Origin: Pseudomonas sp. MYb60
GTDB lineage: Bacteria; Pseudomonadota; Gammaproteobacteria; Pseudomonadales; Pseudomonadaceae
Assembly (NCBI RefSeq): GCF_002979555.1
Contig: NZ_PCOZ01000002.1
Coordinates: 186,001 to 250,000 of the forward strand
Direction: 5' to 3'
Length of the DNA stretch: 64,000 bases
Below are positions 19,192-29,610 of the stretch, piece after piece. The notes beneath the pieces are model-generated. The model was not told the DNA's origin. It made no database searches and saw only the letters and a list, made by a program, of their open reading frames with translations. Numbering within the stretch: the stretch's first letter is position 1; every line of letters starts with the position of its first letter. A program made the position numbers and the translations under genes.

Positions 19192-20157
19192 TTAGATCGG
19201 CGCAGCGAAATTGAGCCGGAACTGTTGCGGTGTTACGCCCAGCCGGCGGTTGAACACACTGCGCATGTGCTGGGCGTCGCGAAAGCCGCATTGCCAGGCC
19301 ACGGTCTTGAGCGGTGCAGCGCTGCTTTCGAGCATCACCCGCGCCGCGTCCACACGCGCCCGCTCGACGAATTCCGCCGGCGTGATCCGCGCCTCCCGGG
19401 CAAACACCCGAGAGAAGTTGCGCGCGCTCATGTTGGCCGCCCTGGCCAGGTCGGCAATGCCCAAATCCCCCGTCAGGTTCGCCAACACGTACATCTGCAC
19501 CAGCGCCACCGCGGAGGTGCTTTCGGCGTGAGGCGTAAGAAACGGGCTGAACTGCGACTGACCGCCTGAACGCTGGGTGAACACCACCAGGCGCTTGGCC
19601 ACGCTCAGGGCGACTTCCGGGCCGTGATCCTGGGCCAGCAAATACAGCGACAGATCAATACCCGCCGTGACCCCGGCCGAGGTGTAGAGGTTGCCGTCCT
19701 GCACGTAGAGGCGGTCGGCGTCGACCCGGGCCGATGGGCACAGGCGCGCCAGGTCGGCGGCGTCGCTCCAGTGGGTGGTGACGGTCTTGCCATCCAGCAG
19801 GCCGGCTCTCGCGAGCATGAAGGCGCCATTGCAGATGGAGCCAAAGCGTTGCGCGCGCTGCGTCGCGCCGCGTAGCCAGTCATCGAACGAGGCGCCGAAG
19901 TCCTCGAACGGCAGCTGCGGGCCGCCGGCCACCAGCAGCAGGTCGTAGGCTTGCAGGGCATCGCTGTAGTGCCGGTGGGCCTGCAATGCCAAGCCATTGG
20001 AGGCGGCGATATTACCGTGGCCGGAGCCGATCACGTCCAGCCGGTAATGGTCTTGCGGCGGCAGAAACCGGTTGGCCTCGCAGAACACGTCCATGGGCCC
20101 GGTCACGTCCAGTGACTGGACGCCGGGGAAGATCAGGATGGCGACGGTTTTATGCAT
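19192..20157 (-). CDS. GlxA-family AraC-type transcriptional regulator (DJ-1/PfpI-like domain)
   Basis: A 321-aa regulator. The N-terminal domain (residues 3-165) is DJ-1/PfpI-like: VAILIFPGVQSLDVTGPMDV and the nucleophile-elbow-like SICNGAFMLA. The C-terminal AraC helix-turn-helix pair (about residues 215-315) includes LGIADLARAANMSARNFSRV and VAWQCGFRDAQHMRSVF. Relatives control carnitine, glycine betaine or arginine catabolism; the target here is unknown. The start at 20157 (MHKTVAILIFPGVQ) is family-like. It is divergent from the HD-domain gene, which it may regulate. It ends 15 bp from the convergent acylase gene. Confidence 0.9.
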   Translation of the reverse strand: MHKTVAILIFPGVQSLDVTGPMDVFCEANRFLPPQDHYRLDVIGSGHGNIAASNGLALQAHRHYSDALQAYDLLLVAGGPQLPFEDFGASFDDWLRGATQRAQRFGSICNGAFMLARAGLLDGKTVTTHWSDAADLARLCPSARVDADRLYVQDGNLYTSAGVTAGIDLSLYLLAQDHGPEVALSVAKRLVVFTQRSGGQSQFSPFLTPHAESTSAVALVQMYVLANLTGDLGIADLARAANMSARNFSRVFAREARITPAEFVERARVDAARVMLESSAAPLKTVAWQCGFRDAQHMRSVFNRRLGVTPQQFRLNFAAPI

Positions 20158-20192
20158 GGGTAAACCTTTATGTCCGGGTGAACGCAAAAAAA

Positions 20193-20297
20193 CCCTGTGG
20201 GCGCTGGCGTGTCGGATCGCCGCATCGCTGCGATGCAAGCGACTCGGTTCATCAGGCATACCGAGGTGATGATATCGCAGCGATGCGGCGATCCGAC
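20193..20297. repeat. Nested inverted-repeat element with perfect 24-bp arms
   Basis: Arms 20211-20234 and 20274-20297 (GTCGGATCGCCGCATCGCTG and four more bases, and reverse complement) match perfectly across a 39-bp spacer. The spacer holds a second stem, CTCGGT (20243-20248) and ACCGAG (20260-20265). The flank 20193-20211 repeats the arm of the palindrome at 8377. It lies between divergent glxA-type and HD-domain genes, so it sits in their promoter region. Confidence 0.9.
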
Positions 20298-20428
20298 AAG
20301 TCAGCCACATTAGACCGTGCCTGGGGCTGGCACGATGTGAAGGCACATTGGCCGGGATCGCTCCCTCGCCGCCATAGCCCCTTCGCGGGCGCGCGACCAG
20401 ACTGGAACCTTTCCCAAGGAGCACTCCC

Positions 20429-21070
20429 ATGACCACCAGCATCGCCGGCATCAAGATTCCCGACAGCGCCCTCGCCAAGGCCACCACCGACTACATCCGC
20501 GACGTCGAATCCGACCTGCTCTATCACCATTCTCGCCGGGTGTTCCTGTTCGGCGCATTGAGCGGTGAACGCCAACAGCTCGCCTATAACCCGGAGCTGC
20601 TCTACGTCGGCGCGATGTTCCACGACCTCGGCCTGGTAGCAGGCCATCGCAGTGACAATGAGCGATTTGAAGTGGACGGCGCCAATGCCGCCGCGGCGTT
20701 TCTCAAGCCTTACGGGCTGAGCGATGACGATATCGAACAGGTGTGGTTGTCCATCGCCCTGCACACCACGCCAGGCGTACCGCAGCATCTGCGCCCGACC
20801 GTCGCGCTGGTCACTGCTGGCGTGGAGATGGACGTGCTGGGCATGGACTACGCCGCGTTTTCCAGCGTGCAGCGCGAAGCGGTGGTGCATGCGCATCCAC
20901 GGGGGGAAGGGTTCAAGGAGTGCATTATCTGTGCGTTTGCCGACGGCTTGCGCCATCGCCCGCAGACCACGTTCGGCAACGTGAAGACCGATGTGCTGGC
21001 GGATCAGGAGCCGGGGTTCAGGCCGATGAATTTTGTTGAAGTGATCCGCAAATCGCCGTGGGTCGCATAG
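20429..21070 (+). CDS. HD-domain phosphohydrolase-like protein
   Basis: A 213-aa single HD-domain protein. The metal-binding doublet is H65-D66 in VGAMFHDLGLVAGH, with an upstream His in YHHSRRVFLFG (near residue 33) and a further one in SIALHTTPGVP. Proteins of this size and pattern resemble cyanamide-hydratase-like and other uncharacterised HD proteins; I cannot name the substrate. AAGGAG at 20416-20421 precedes the ATG. It is divergent from the GlxA-type regulator. Confidence 0.85.
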   Translation: MTTSIAGIKIPDSALAKATTDYIRDVESDLLYHHSRRVFLFGALSGERQQLAYNPELLYVGAMFHDLGLVAGHRSDNERFEVDGANAAAAFLKPYGLSDDDIEQVWLSIALHTTPGVPQHLRPTVALVTAGVEMDVLGMDYAAFSSVQREAVVHAHPRGEGFKECIICAFADGLRHRPQTTFGNVKTDVLADQEPGFRPMNFVEVIRKSPWVA

Positions 21071-21091
21071 TTGACTTGAAATGCAATCACA

Positions 21092-21180
21092 TGTGGGAGG
21101 GGGCGTGCCCCCGATAGCGGAGCATCAGCCACATATCCATTGGCTGACACACTGTCATCGGGGGCAAGCCCCCTCCCACA
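21092..21180. repeat. REP doublet, class GGGGGC-TT-GCCCCC
   Basis: Arms 21092-21115 and 21157-21180 are reverse complements with one mismatch, 41 bp apart. They lie between the convergent HD-domain gene and spuH and probably form the shared 3'-end structure. Confidence 0.9.
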
Positions 21181-21198
21181 TTTGGACCGCACACGGTT

Positions 21199-22083
21199 TT
21201 AGACCGGTGCAGCTGCCCGGCGCTTGTCCGGCTGCTGCCAGCCATCGGCAGCGGCTTCTTCAATCGCTTGCTGAATGGCTTTCTTGCGGTGCTCTTCAGC
21301 GCGACGGCTGAAGAACCACACCAGGAAGGTCACCAGCGACACCGCCAGCAGAATCAGGCTGGCCACGGCATTGATCTCGGGTTTGACCCCCAGGCGTACC
21401 GCAGAGAACACTTCCATCGGCAACGTCGTGGAGCCAGGCCCGGACACGAAGCTGGCCAGTACCAGGTCGTCCAGTGACAACGCGAACGACATCATGCCGC
21501 CCGCCGCCAGCGACGGCGCGATCATCGGGATGGTGATCAGGAAGAACACCTTCCACGGCCGTGCGCCCAGGTCCATCGCGGCTTCTTCGATCGACAGGTC
21601 CAGCTCACGCAAGCGCGCCGACACCACCACCGCCACATACGCCGCACAGAACGTAGTGTGGGCGATCCAGATGGTGACAATGCCCCGCTCCTGCGGCCAG
21701 CCGATCAGCTGCGCCATGGCCACGAACAGCAGCAACAGCGACAGGCCGGTGATCACTTCAGGCATCACCAACGGCGCGGTCACCAGGCCGCCGAATAGCG
21801 TGCGGCCCTTGAACTGGCTGATGCGCGTCAGCACGAACGCCGCCAAGGTACCCAGCGCCACCGCCGCCACCGCCGTGTAGCAGGCGATTTCCAGGGAGCG
21901 CGCCACCGAGCCCATCAGCTGGGTGTTGTCCAGCAGGCCCACGTACCACTTGATCGACCAACCGCCCCACACCGTCACCAGTTTGGATTCGTTGAACGAG
22001 TAGATCACCAGGATCAGCATCGGCAGGTAGATGAACAACAACCCCACCACCAGCATGAAACTCGAGAAACTGAAGCGCTTCAT
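21199..22083 (-). CDS. spuH: Polyamine ABC transporter permease (PotI/SpuH-like)
   Basis: A 294-aa inner-membrane permease with about six helices. The permease (EAA) loop is EEAAMDLGARPWKVFFLITI, near residue 180. It pairs with SpuG to form the channel for putrescine/spermidine uptake. Its ATG overlaps the spuG stop by 4 bp (22080-22083), a sign of translational coupling. It is the last gene of the spuBCDEFGH-type operon; a REP doublet follows. Confidence 0.92.
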   Translation of the reverse strand: MKRFSFSSFMLVVGLLFIYLPMLILVIYSFNESKLVTVWGGWSIKWYVGLLDNTQLMGSVARSLEIACYTAVAAVALGTLAAFVLTRISQFKGRTLFGGLVTAPLVMPEVITGLSLLLLFVAMAQLIGWPQERGIVTIWIAHTTFCAAYVAVVVSARLRELDLSIEEAAMDLGARPWKVFFLITIPMIAPSLAAGGMMSFALSLDDLVLASFVSGPGSTTLPMEVFSAVRLGVKPEINAVASLILLAVSLVTFLVWFFSRRAEEHRKKAIQQAIEEAAADGWQQPDKRRAAAPV

Positions 22084-23000
22084 ATCTTGCCCTCCAATTC
22101 TTTGGCTTGGCTGCGGTTGAACAGGATGATCGGCACGATCAGGATCGCCAGCATCACCACCGCCAGGGCAGACGCCACCGGCCAGTCACGGTTGTTGAAG
22201 AATTCTTGCCACAACACTTTACCGATCATCAGGGTTTCCGGGCCGCCCAGCAGTTCCGGGATCACGAACTCGCCCACTACCGGAATGAACACCAGCATGC
22301 AGCCGGCGATGATGCCGTTCTTGGACAACGGCACGGTGATTTTCCAGAAGCTGTTGAAGGTACTCGAGCCCAGGTCAGACGCAGCTTCCAGCAGGCTCTG
22401 GTCGTGCTTCACCAGGTTGGCGTACAGCGGCAGGATCATGAACGGCAGGTACGAATAGACCACGCCGATGTACACCGCAATGTTGGTGTTGAGGATCTGC
22501 AACGGCTCGCTGATCAGCCCCATGGACATCAGGAAGCCATTGAGCAACCCGTTGTTGCTGAGAATGCCCATCCACGCATACACGCGGATCAGGATCGCAG
22601 TCCAGGTCGGCATCATGATCAGCAGCACCAGCACGGTCTGCATTTCCTTGCGCGCACTGGCAATGGCATAGGCCATCGGGTAGCCGATCAACAGGCACAG
22701 CAGCGTGCTGAAGAACGCCATCTTCAGCGAGCCCAGGTACGCGGAGATGTAGAGGTCGTCGCCGGCCAGCAACTGGTAGTTGGCCAGGTTCAGCACCACT
22801 TGCAGCTTCTGCTCGACGTAGGTGTAGATCTCGGTATACGGCGGGATCGCCACGTCGGCTTCGGCGAAGCTGATCTTGAGCACGATGAAGAACGGCAACG
22901 CAAAAAACAGGAACAGCCACAGGAACGGAATCCCGATGACCACCTGCTTGCCGCTGGGGACGATGCGCTGCAAGCGGCGCTTGAGCTTTTTTGTGTTCAT
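22080..23000 (-). CDS. spuG: Polyamine ABC transporter permease (PotH/SpuG-like)
   Basis: A 306-aa inner-membrane permease, partner of SpuH. The permease loop is LLEAASDLGSSTFNSFWKIT near residue 210; hydrophobic helices flank it on both sides. The start at 23000 (MNTKKLKRRLQRIVPSGK) overlaps the spuF stop by 4 bp and gives a basic cytoplasmic N-terminus, as usual for this family. The frame is open further upstream but only inside spuF. Confidence 0.93.
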   Translation of the reverse strand: MNTKKLKRRLQRIVPSGKQVVIGIPFLWLFLFFALPFFIVLKISFAEADVAIPPYTEIYTYVEQKLQVVLNLANYQLLAGDDLYISAYLGSLKMAFFSTLLCLLIGYPMAYAIASARKEMQTVLVLLIMMPTWTAILIRVYAWMGILSNNGLLNGFLMSMGLISEPLQILNTNIAVYIGVVYSYLPFMILPLYANLVKHDQSLLEAASDLGSSTFNSFWKITVPLSKNGIIAGCMLVFIPVVGEFVIPELLGGPETLMIGKVLWQEFFNNRDWPVASALAVVMLAILIVPIILFNRSQAKELEGKI

Positions 23001-24139
23001 GAGCGCAGTACCACGCCGCTGTCGTCTTCCCACCACACGTAGACCTGGTCACCCCAGGTCGGACGCTGGCCACGGCGCTCGGCGTTGGCGACGAAAGACT
23101 GCACCAGCTTGCCGCTCGGCAGCTCCACGTAGAACACCGAGTGGCCGCCGAGGTAGGCAATGTCGTGGACCTTGCCGCTGGACCAGTTGTGCTCGCAGGT
23201 CGGCATCTCGGAGGTGACCAACAGTTTTTCCGGGCGGATCGCGTAGGTCACCGACTTGTCTTCCACCGAGGTCGCGATGCCGTAGCCCACGTAGATGTCG
23301 CGGTCCAGGTCCGGGCACTTGAGCACCGCGTGGCCTTCGGCGTCATCCACCACCTGGGTTTCGAAGATGTTGACGTTGCCGATGAACTCGCACACCAGGC
23401 GGCTGGTCGGCGTCTCGTAGATGTCCACCGGGCTGCCGATCTGGGCGATCCAGCCCAGGTGCATGATCGCAATGCGCTCGGCCATGGTCATGGCCTCTTC
23501 CTGGTCGTGGGTCACCATCACGCAGGTCACGCCGACGCGCTCGATGATCTCCACCAGTTCCAGCTGCATCTGCGAACGCAGCTTCTTGTCGAGGGCGCCC
23601 ATGGGCTCATCGAGCAGCAGCAGTTTCGGGCGCTTGGCCAGGGAGCGAGCCAGGGCCACGCGTTGACGCTGGCCGCCGGACAACTGGTGCGGCTTGCGCT
23701 TGGCGTACTGGCTCATCTGCACCAGCTTGAGCATCTCGGCCACACGGGCGTCGACCTCGGCCTTGGGGATCTTGTCCTGCTGCAGGCCAAACGCGATATT
23801 CTGCGCCACGGTCATGTGCGGGAACAGGGCGTAGGACTGGAACATCATGTTGATCGGCCGCTCGTAAGGCGGCATGTCGGTGATGTCCACACCGTCGAGG
23901 TAGATGCGCCCTTCGGTCGGGCGCTCGAACCCTGCGAGCATGCGCAGCAAGGTGGACTTGCCCGAACCCGAGCCGCCGAGCAAGGCGAAGATCTCGCCTT
24001 TCTTGATTTCCAGGGACACGTCGTCCACGGCAATCGTCTCGTCGAACTTCTTCGTGACCCGATCGATCTTGACCAGCACCTTCTTCGGTGTCTGGTCCCC
24101 TTCGAGGGCTTTCTTATAGGCGCCGGAGGCAACTGCCAT
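22997..24139 (-). CDS. spuF: Polyamine ABC transporter ATP-binding protein (PotG/SpuF-like)
   Basis: A 380-aa ABC ATPase that energises polyamine import. Walker A GGSGSGKST is at residues 55-63, the Q-loop is in MMFQSYALFPHM, the signature is LSGGQRQRVALAR, Walker B is LLLLDEPMGALD, and the H-loop is VTHDQEEAM. The C-terminal 110 residues form the TOBE-type regulatory domain of the PotA/PotG class. It is separated from the spuE-like gene by 64 bp and overlaps spuG by 4 bp. Confidence 0.94.
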   Translation of the reverse strand: MAVASGAYKKALEGDQTPKKVLVKIDRVTKKFDETIAVDDVSLEIKKGEIFALLGGSGSGKSTLLRMLAGFERPTEGRIYLDGVDITDMPPYERPINMMFQSYALFPHMTVAQNIAFGLQQDKIPKAEVDARVAEMLKLVQMSQYAKRKPHQLSGGQRQRVALARSLAKRPKLLLLDEPMGALDKKLRSQMQLELVEIIERVGVTCVMVTHDQEEAMTMAERIAIMHLGWIAQIGSPVDIYETPTSRLVCEFIGNVNIFETQVVDDAEGHAVLKCPDLDRDIYVGYGIATSVEDKSVTYAIRPEKLLVTSEMPTCEHNWSSGKVHDIAYLGGHSVFYVELPSGKLVQSFVANAERRGQRPTWGDQVYVWWEDDSGVVLRS

Positions 24140-24203
24140 TTACGAAACTCCCAACAAAAATGTCTGTTCGCCCGAGGCAGGCGAACCTTGGATAGTTTGG
24201 GCT

Positions 24204-25310
<1,107 letters not shown>

Positions 25311-25426
25311 TTAAATAGTTGGGCCTTGGAGTTGTTGCCGGGCAACAAAACCGGCGCGCAACTTACCTTCGATAAACCGATCCGGCAAAACTTTTGTCAT
25401 TTATTTTCTGCACGGTTGCCGCTGTT

Positions 25427-25526
25427 TGTAGGAGCGAGCTTGCTCGCGAAGAACTCACAGGCAACGCGGGCTATCCGAGGCCCCGCGTTATCGTTGACGA
25501 TTTTCGCGAGCGAGCTCGCTCCTACA
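25427..25526. repeat. REP doublet inside the spu operon, class GAGC-TT-GCTC
   Basis: Arms 25427-25450 (TGTAGGAGCGAGCTTGCTCG...) and 25503-25526 are reverse complements with one mismatch, 52 bp apart. The element begins 11 bp after the first binding-protein stop codon and lies between two genes of one operon, not at an operon end. Confidence 0.92.
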
Positions 25527-25537
25527 GGTTCCTAGGG

Positions 25538-26647
25538 TTATTTGCCGGATTTGATCTTGGTCCAGCTGCGTGTCATTTCACGCTGGGTCGCGGCTGGCAG
25601 GTCGGCAATCGCGTACAGCTTGGCCTGCACATCCGCTGGCGGGTAGATGCCCGGGTCGTTGGTGATGTCTTTGTCGACCAGGGACGTCGCCGCGCTGTTG
25701 CCGTTAGGGAAACGCACGGCGTTGGTGATGCTGGCCATCACTTCCGGCTTGAGCAGGTAGTTCAGGAACTTGTAGGCGGCGTCGACGTTTTCGGCATCTT
25801 TAGGGATGGCGAGCATGTCGAAGAAGCTGCCCGCACCTTCTTTCGGAATGTCATAGGCCACCTTGACCTTGCCACCGGCTTCAGCCGCGCGGGACTTGGC
25901 CTGCTGGATGTCACCCGAGTAACCCACGGCGACGCAGATGTTGCCGTTGGCCAGGTCCGAGATGTACTTGGAGGAGTGGAAATAGCCGATCGAAGGACGG
26001 ATCTTGAGGAACAGCTCTTCGGCTTTCTTCAGCTCGTCTTTCTTCTGGGTGTCGGTCGGCAGGCCCAGGTAATGCAGGGCAATCGGCAGCATTTCGGTGG
26101 GCGAATCGAGGAAGCTCACACCGCAGCTCTTGAGCTTGGCGATGTTCTCAGGCTTGAGCAGCACGTCCCAGGAATCGATCTTGTCCACGCCCAGCGCGGC
26201 CTTGACCTTCTCCGGGTTGTAGCCGATGCCGATCGAGCCCCACATGTACGGGAAGGCGTGCTTGTTGTCCGGGTCGCTGACCGACACGGCCTTGAGCAGG
26301 GATTTGTTCAGGTTGCTGTAGTTGGACAGCTTGGACGTATCCAGCTCCTGGTACACACCGGCCTTGATCTGCTTGGCGAGGAAGTTGTTCGACGGCACGA
26401 CCACGTCGTAGCCGGACTTGCCTGCCAGCAACTTGGCTTCCAGGGTTTCGTTGCTGTCGAAAACGTCGTACACCACCTTGATGCCCGACTCTTTTTCAAA
26501 GTTGGCGATGGTGTCCGGGGCGATATAGTCGGACCAGTTGTACACGTGCAGCACTTTATCGTCTGCCTGGGCCGCGCCCGCCATTGCGCCCATGAGGGAC
26601 AAGGCAAGGAGGGTCTTGCCAGCGTTCTTCAAACCTAATGCCTTCAT
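25538..26647 (-). CDS. spuD: Periplasmic polyamine-binding protein (SpuD position)
   Basis: A 369-aa exported PotF-type binding protein. The signal peptide ends at MAGAAQA, with the mature start [18 protein letters not shown]. It is clearly paralogous to the protein at 24204-25298 along its whole length (same [18 protein letters not shown] and [12 protein letters not shown] at the end). By operon position it corresponds to SpuD (putrescine-preferring in P. aeruginosa). The start at 26647 ([20 protein letters not shown]) gives a standard signal peptide; the upstream extension to 26761 is not family-like. Confidence 0.88.
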   Translation of the reverse strand: MKALGLKNAGKTLLALSLMGAMAGAAQADDKVLHVYNWSDYIAPDTIANFEKESGIKVVYDVFDSNETLEAKLLAGKSGYDVVVPSNNFLAKQIKAGVYQELDTSKLSNYSNLNKSLLKAVSVSDPDNKHAFPYMWGSIGIGYNPEKVKAALGVDKIDSWDVLLKPENIAKLKSCGVSFLDSPTEMLPIALHYLGLPTDTQKKDELKKAEELFLKIRPSIGYFHSSKYISDLANGNICVAVGYSGDIQQAKSRAAEAGGKVKVAYDIPKEGAGSFFDMLAIPKDAENVDAAYKFLNYLLKPEVMASITNAVRFPNGNSAATSLVDKDITNDPGIYPPADVQAKLYAIADLPAATQREMTRSWTKIKSGK

Positions 26648-26828
26648 TTGGTGATGCTCCAATTTTTTCTTTTTGGGCCGCAGTTCTTTGTTGTTCCGGG
26701 GCCCTTCCAAAGGGCAACAAAACAGGGCGACAGTCTGGCAAGTTAAGGGGCCGGCTTTCAACCAAAGCCCCCCTATTTATAACCGCCCGGAGTCAGCGCC
26801 GACAGCCACTGCCCCCAGAGCCTAGCAC

Positions 26829-28193
26829 TTAGCCCTGCAGCGCTGCCAAAGTCAGGTCCAGACAGTGGCGAGCCTTGGTGACCAACTCGTCGATTTCAGC
26901 CTTGCTGATCACCAGCGGCGGCGAAATGATCATGGTATCGCCCACGGCGCGCATGATCAGGCCATTGTTGAAACAGAAGTTGCGGCAGATCATGCCCACG
27001 CCCTTGCCTTCATAACGCTTGCGGGTGGCTTTGTCCTGTACCAGCTCGATCGCCCCCAGCATGCCCAGGCCGCGCACTTCACCCACCAACGGGTGATCCG
27101 CCAGCTCGCGCAGACGTTTCTGCAAATACGGTGCCGTTTCGTCGTGCACACGCTCAACGATTTTTTCGTCGCGCATGATGCGGATGTTTTCCAGCGCCAC
27201 CGCCGCGGCCACCGGGTGACCGGAGTAGGTGAAACCGTGGTTGAAATCGCCGCCTTCGTTGAGCACCTCCACCACCTCATCGCGCACGATCAGGCCGCCC
27301 ATGGGCACGTAGCCCGAAGTCAGGCCCTTGGCAATGGTCATCATGTGGGGCTTGAGGTCGTAGAAGTCGCTACCGAACCACTCACCGGTACGGCCGAAAC
27401 CGCAGATCACTTCGTCGGCGACAAACAGGATGTCGTACTTGGCGAGGATTTCCTTGATGCGCGGCCAGTAAGTGGCCGGCGGCACGATGACACCGCCAGC
27501 GCCCTGGATCGGCTCGGCAATGAAGGCACCGACGTTGTCCACGCCCAGTTCCAGAATCTTTTCTTCCAACTGGTTGGCGGCCCACACGCCGAATTCTTCA
27601 GGGCTCATGTCGCCGCCTTCGCCGAACCAGTACGGCTGGGCGATGTGGGTGATGCCCGGGATCGGCAAGTCACCTTGCTCGTGCATATAGGTCATGCCGC
27701 CCAGGCTGGCGCCGGCCACGGTGGAGCCGTGGTAGCCATTCTTGCGGCTGATGATGGTTTTCTTGTTCGGCTGGCCCTTGATCGCCCAGTAGTGGCGGAC
27801 CATGCGCAACATGGTGTCGTTGCCTTCGGAGCCGGAGCCGGTGAAGAACACGTGGTTCATACCGGCGGGTGCGATGTCGGAAATGGCCTTGGCCAACTCC
27901 AGCACCGGCGGGTGAGCGGTCTGGAAGAACAGGTTGTAGTACGGCAGTTCTTTCATCTGCTTGGCGGCGGCGTCAGCCAGTTCGTCGCGACCGTAGCCGA
28001 TCGCCACGCACCACAGGCCGGCCATGCCGTCGAGGATCTTGTTGCCTTCGCTGTCCCACAGGTAAACGCCGTGGGCTTTGGTGATGATCCGAGGGCCTTT
28101 CTCTTTCAACTGCTTGAAGTCGCTGAACGGCGCCAGGTGGTGATCATTGCTCAAGGCTTGCCATTCACGGGTGTGCGGGTTGTTGCTGGACAT
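26829..28193 (-). CDS. spuC: SpuC, putrescine/polyamine-pyruvate aminotransferase
   Basis: A 454-aa class-III PLP aminotransferase. The PLP-binding lysine is in MMTIAKGLTSGYVPMGG, and the Asp that holds the PLP ring nitrogen is in LFVADEVICGFGRTGEWFGS. Substrate-side motifs include GIGYN-like region CVAIGYGRDELADAA and NHVFFTGSGSEGNDTMLR. In Pseudomonas SpuC moves the amino group of putrescine (and related diamines) to pyruvate. It is followed by the binding protein after 181 bp and preceded by the glutamine-synthetase-like gene. Confidence 0.92.
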   Translation of the reverse strand: MSSNNPHTREWQALSNDHHLAPFSDFKQLKEKGPRIITKAHGVYLWDSEGNKILDGMAGLWCVAIGYGRDELADAAAKQMKELPYYNLFFQTAHPPVLELAKAISDIAPAGMNHVFFTGSGSEGNDTMLRMVRHYWAIKGQPNKKTIISRKNGYHGSTVAGASLGGMTYMHEQGDLPIPGITHIAQPYWFGEGGDMSPEEFGVWAANQLEEKILELGVDNVGAFIAEPIQGAGGVIVPPATYWPRIKEILAKYDILFVADEVICGFGRTGEWFGSDFYDLKPHMMTIAKGLTSGYVPMGGLIVRDEVVEVLNEGGDFNHGFTYSGHPVAAAVALENIRIMRDEKIVERVHDETAPYLQKRLRELADHPLVGEVRGLGMLGAIELVQDKATRKRYEGKGVGMICRNFCFNNGLIMRAVGDTMIISPPLVISKAEIDELVTKARHCLDLTLAALQG

Positions 28194-28251
28194 ACCAATC
28201 TCCTAGACTTTTCAGTAAAGGGCGCGCGGGTTGCCCCGTGCGCCCGGCGCA

Positions 28252-29610
28252 TCAGACGGCGAAGAGCAGGAATTCCCGCTCCCACGAACTGATCACGCGC
28301 TTGAAGTTTTCATGCTCGGCCCGCTTGACCGCGACGTAGCCTGTGATGAATTTCTGACCCAGGTATTTCTCGATGGTCTTGCTGTTTTCCATGCGTTCCA
28401 GGGCGTCTTCGATGGTCAACGGCAGGCGCAGGTTGCGTCGCTCGTAACCACGGCCGACCACCGGCGCGCTCGGGTTGTGGCCCTCGACCATGCCGATGAA
28501 ACCGCACAGCAAGCTGGCGGCGATCGCCAGGTACGGGTTGGCGTCGGCGCCCGGCAGGCGGTTTTCCACGCGACGGTTCTGCGGGCCGGCATCCGGTACA
28601 CGCAGGCCGACGGTGCGGTTTTCTTCGCCCCACTCCACGTTCACGGGCGCCGAGGTATCCGGCAGGAAGCGGCGGAAGGAGTTCACGTTGGGGGCGAACA
28701 GCGGCAGCAATTCAGGGATGAATTTCTGCAGGCCGCCAATGTGGTTGAGGAACAGCTGGCTCATGCTCCCGTCTTCATTGGAGAAGACGTTCTTGCCGGT
28801 GGCGATGTCGATGATGCTCTGGTGCAGGTGCATCGCGCTGCCGGGCTCGCCGGTCATGGGCTTGGCCATGAACGTGGCGGCCACGTCATGCTTGAGCGCG
28901 GCTTCACGCATGGTGCGCTTGAACACCAGAATCTGGTCGGCCAGGGACAGCGCGTCGCCGTGACGGAAGTTGATTTCCATCTGCGCGGTGCCGTCTTCGT
29001 GGATCAGGGTGTCGAGGTCCAGCTCCTGCAGCTCGCACCAGTCGTAGACGTCTTCGAACAACGGGTCGAACTCGTTGGCCGCCTCTATAGAGAAGGACTG
29101 GCGACCGGTCTCAGGGCGCCCGGAACGACCAATCGGCGGTTGCAGCGGAAAGTCAGGGTCTTCGCAGCGCTTGGTCAGGTAGAACTCCATCTCCGGCGCC
29201 ACGATAGGCTGCCAGCCGCGATCGGCGTAGAGCTTGAGGACTTTCTTGAGCACGTTGCGCGGCGACAGCTCGATGGGGTTGCCTTGCTTGTCGTAGGTGT
29301 CGTGGATCACCTGGGCGGTGGGCTCGATGGCCCAGGGCACCAGGAATACCGCGTTCTGATCGGGGCGGCAGATCATGTCGATGTCGGCCGGGTCGAGCAA
29401 TTCGTAGTAGATGTCGTCTTCGACATAGTCGCCGGTCACGGTCTGCAACAGAACGCTTTCGGGCAGGCGCATGCCTTTTTCGGCGATGAACTTGTTGGTC
29501 GGCGAGATCTTGCCCCGGGTGATACCGGTGAGGTCGCCAATCATGCATTCGACTTCTGTGATCTTGTGGTCTTTCAACCAATCGGTGAGCTGGTCGAGGT
29601 TGTTACTCAT
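28252..29610 (-). CDS. spuB: Glutamine-synthetase-family gamma-glutamylpolyamine synthetase (SpuB position)
   Basis: A 452-aa GS-fold ligase that joins glutamate to putrescine or another polyamine with ATP, the first step of the gamma-glutamyl catabolic route. The family region MIGDLTGITRGKISPTNKF is near the N-terminus, the metal site includes PEMEFYL, and the ammonia/glutamate region has TFMAKPMTGEPGSAMHLHQS and NRLPGADANPYL. It lacks the adenylylation tyrosine context of GlnA and is shorter than GlnA (about 470). The start at 29610 is MSNNLDQLTDWLKDHKITEV. It is the first gene of the spuBCDEFGH-type operon. Confidence 0.9.
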   Translation of the reverse strand: MSNNLDQLTDWLKDHKITEVECMIGDLTGITRGKISPTNKFIAEKGMRLPESVLLQTVTGDYVEDDIYYELLDPADIDMICRPDQNAVFLVPWAIEPTAQVIHDTYDKQGNPIELSPRNVLKKVLKLYADRGWQPIVAPEMEFYLTKRCEDPDFPLQPPIGRSGRPETGRQSFSIEAANEFDPLFEDVYDWCELQELDLDTLIHEDGTAQMEINFRHGDALSLADQILVFKRTMREAALKHDVAATFMAKPMTGEPGSAMHLHQSIIDIATGKNVFSNEDGSMSQLFLNHIGGLQKFIPELLPLFAPNVNSFRRFLPDTSAPVNVEWGEENRTVGLRVPDAGPQNRRVENRLPGADANPYLAIAASLLCGFIGMVEGHNPSAPVVGRGYERRNLRLPLTIEDALERMENSKTIEKYLGQKFITGYVAVKRAEHENFKRVISSWEREFLLFAV

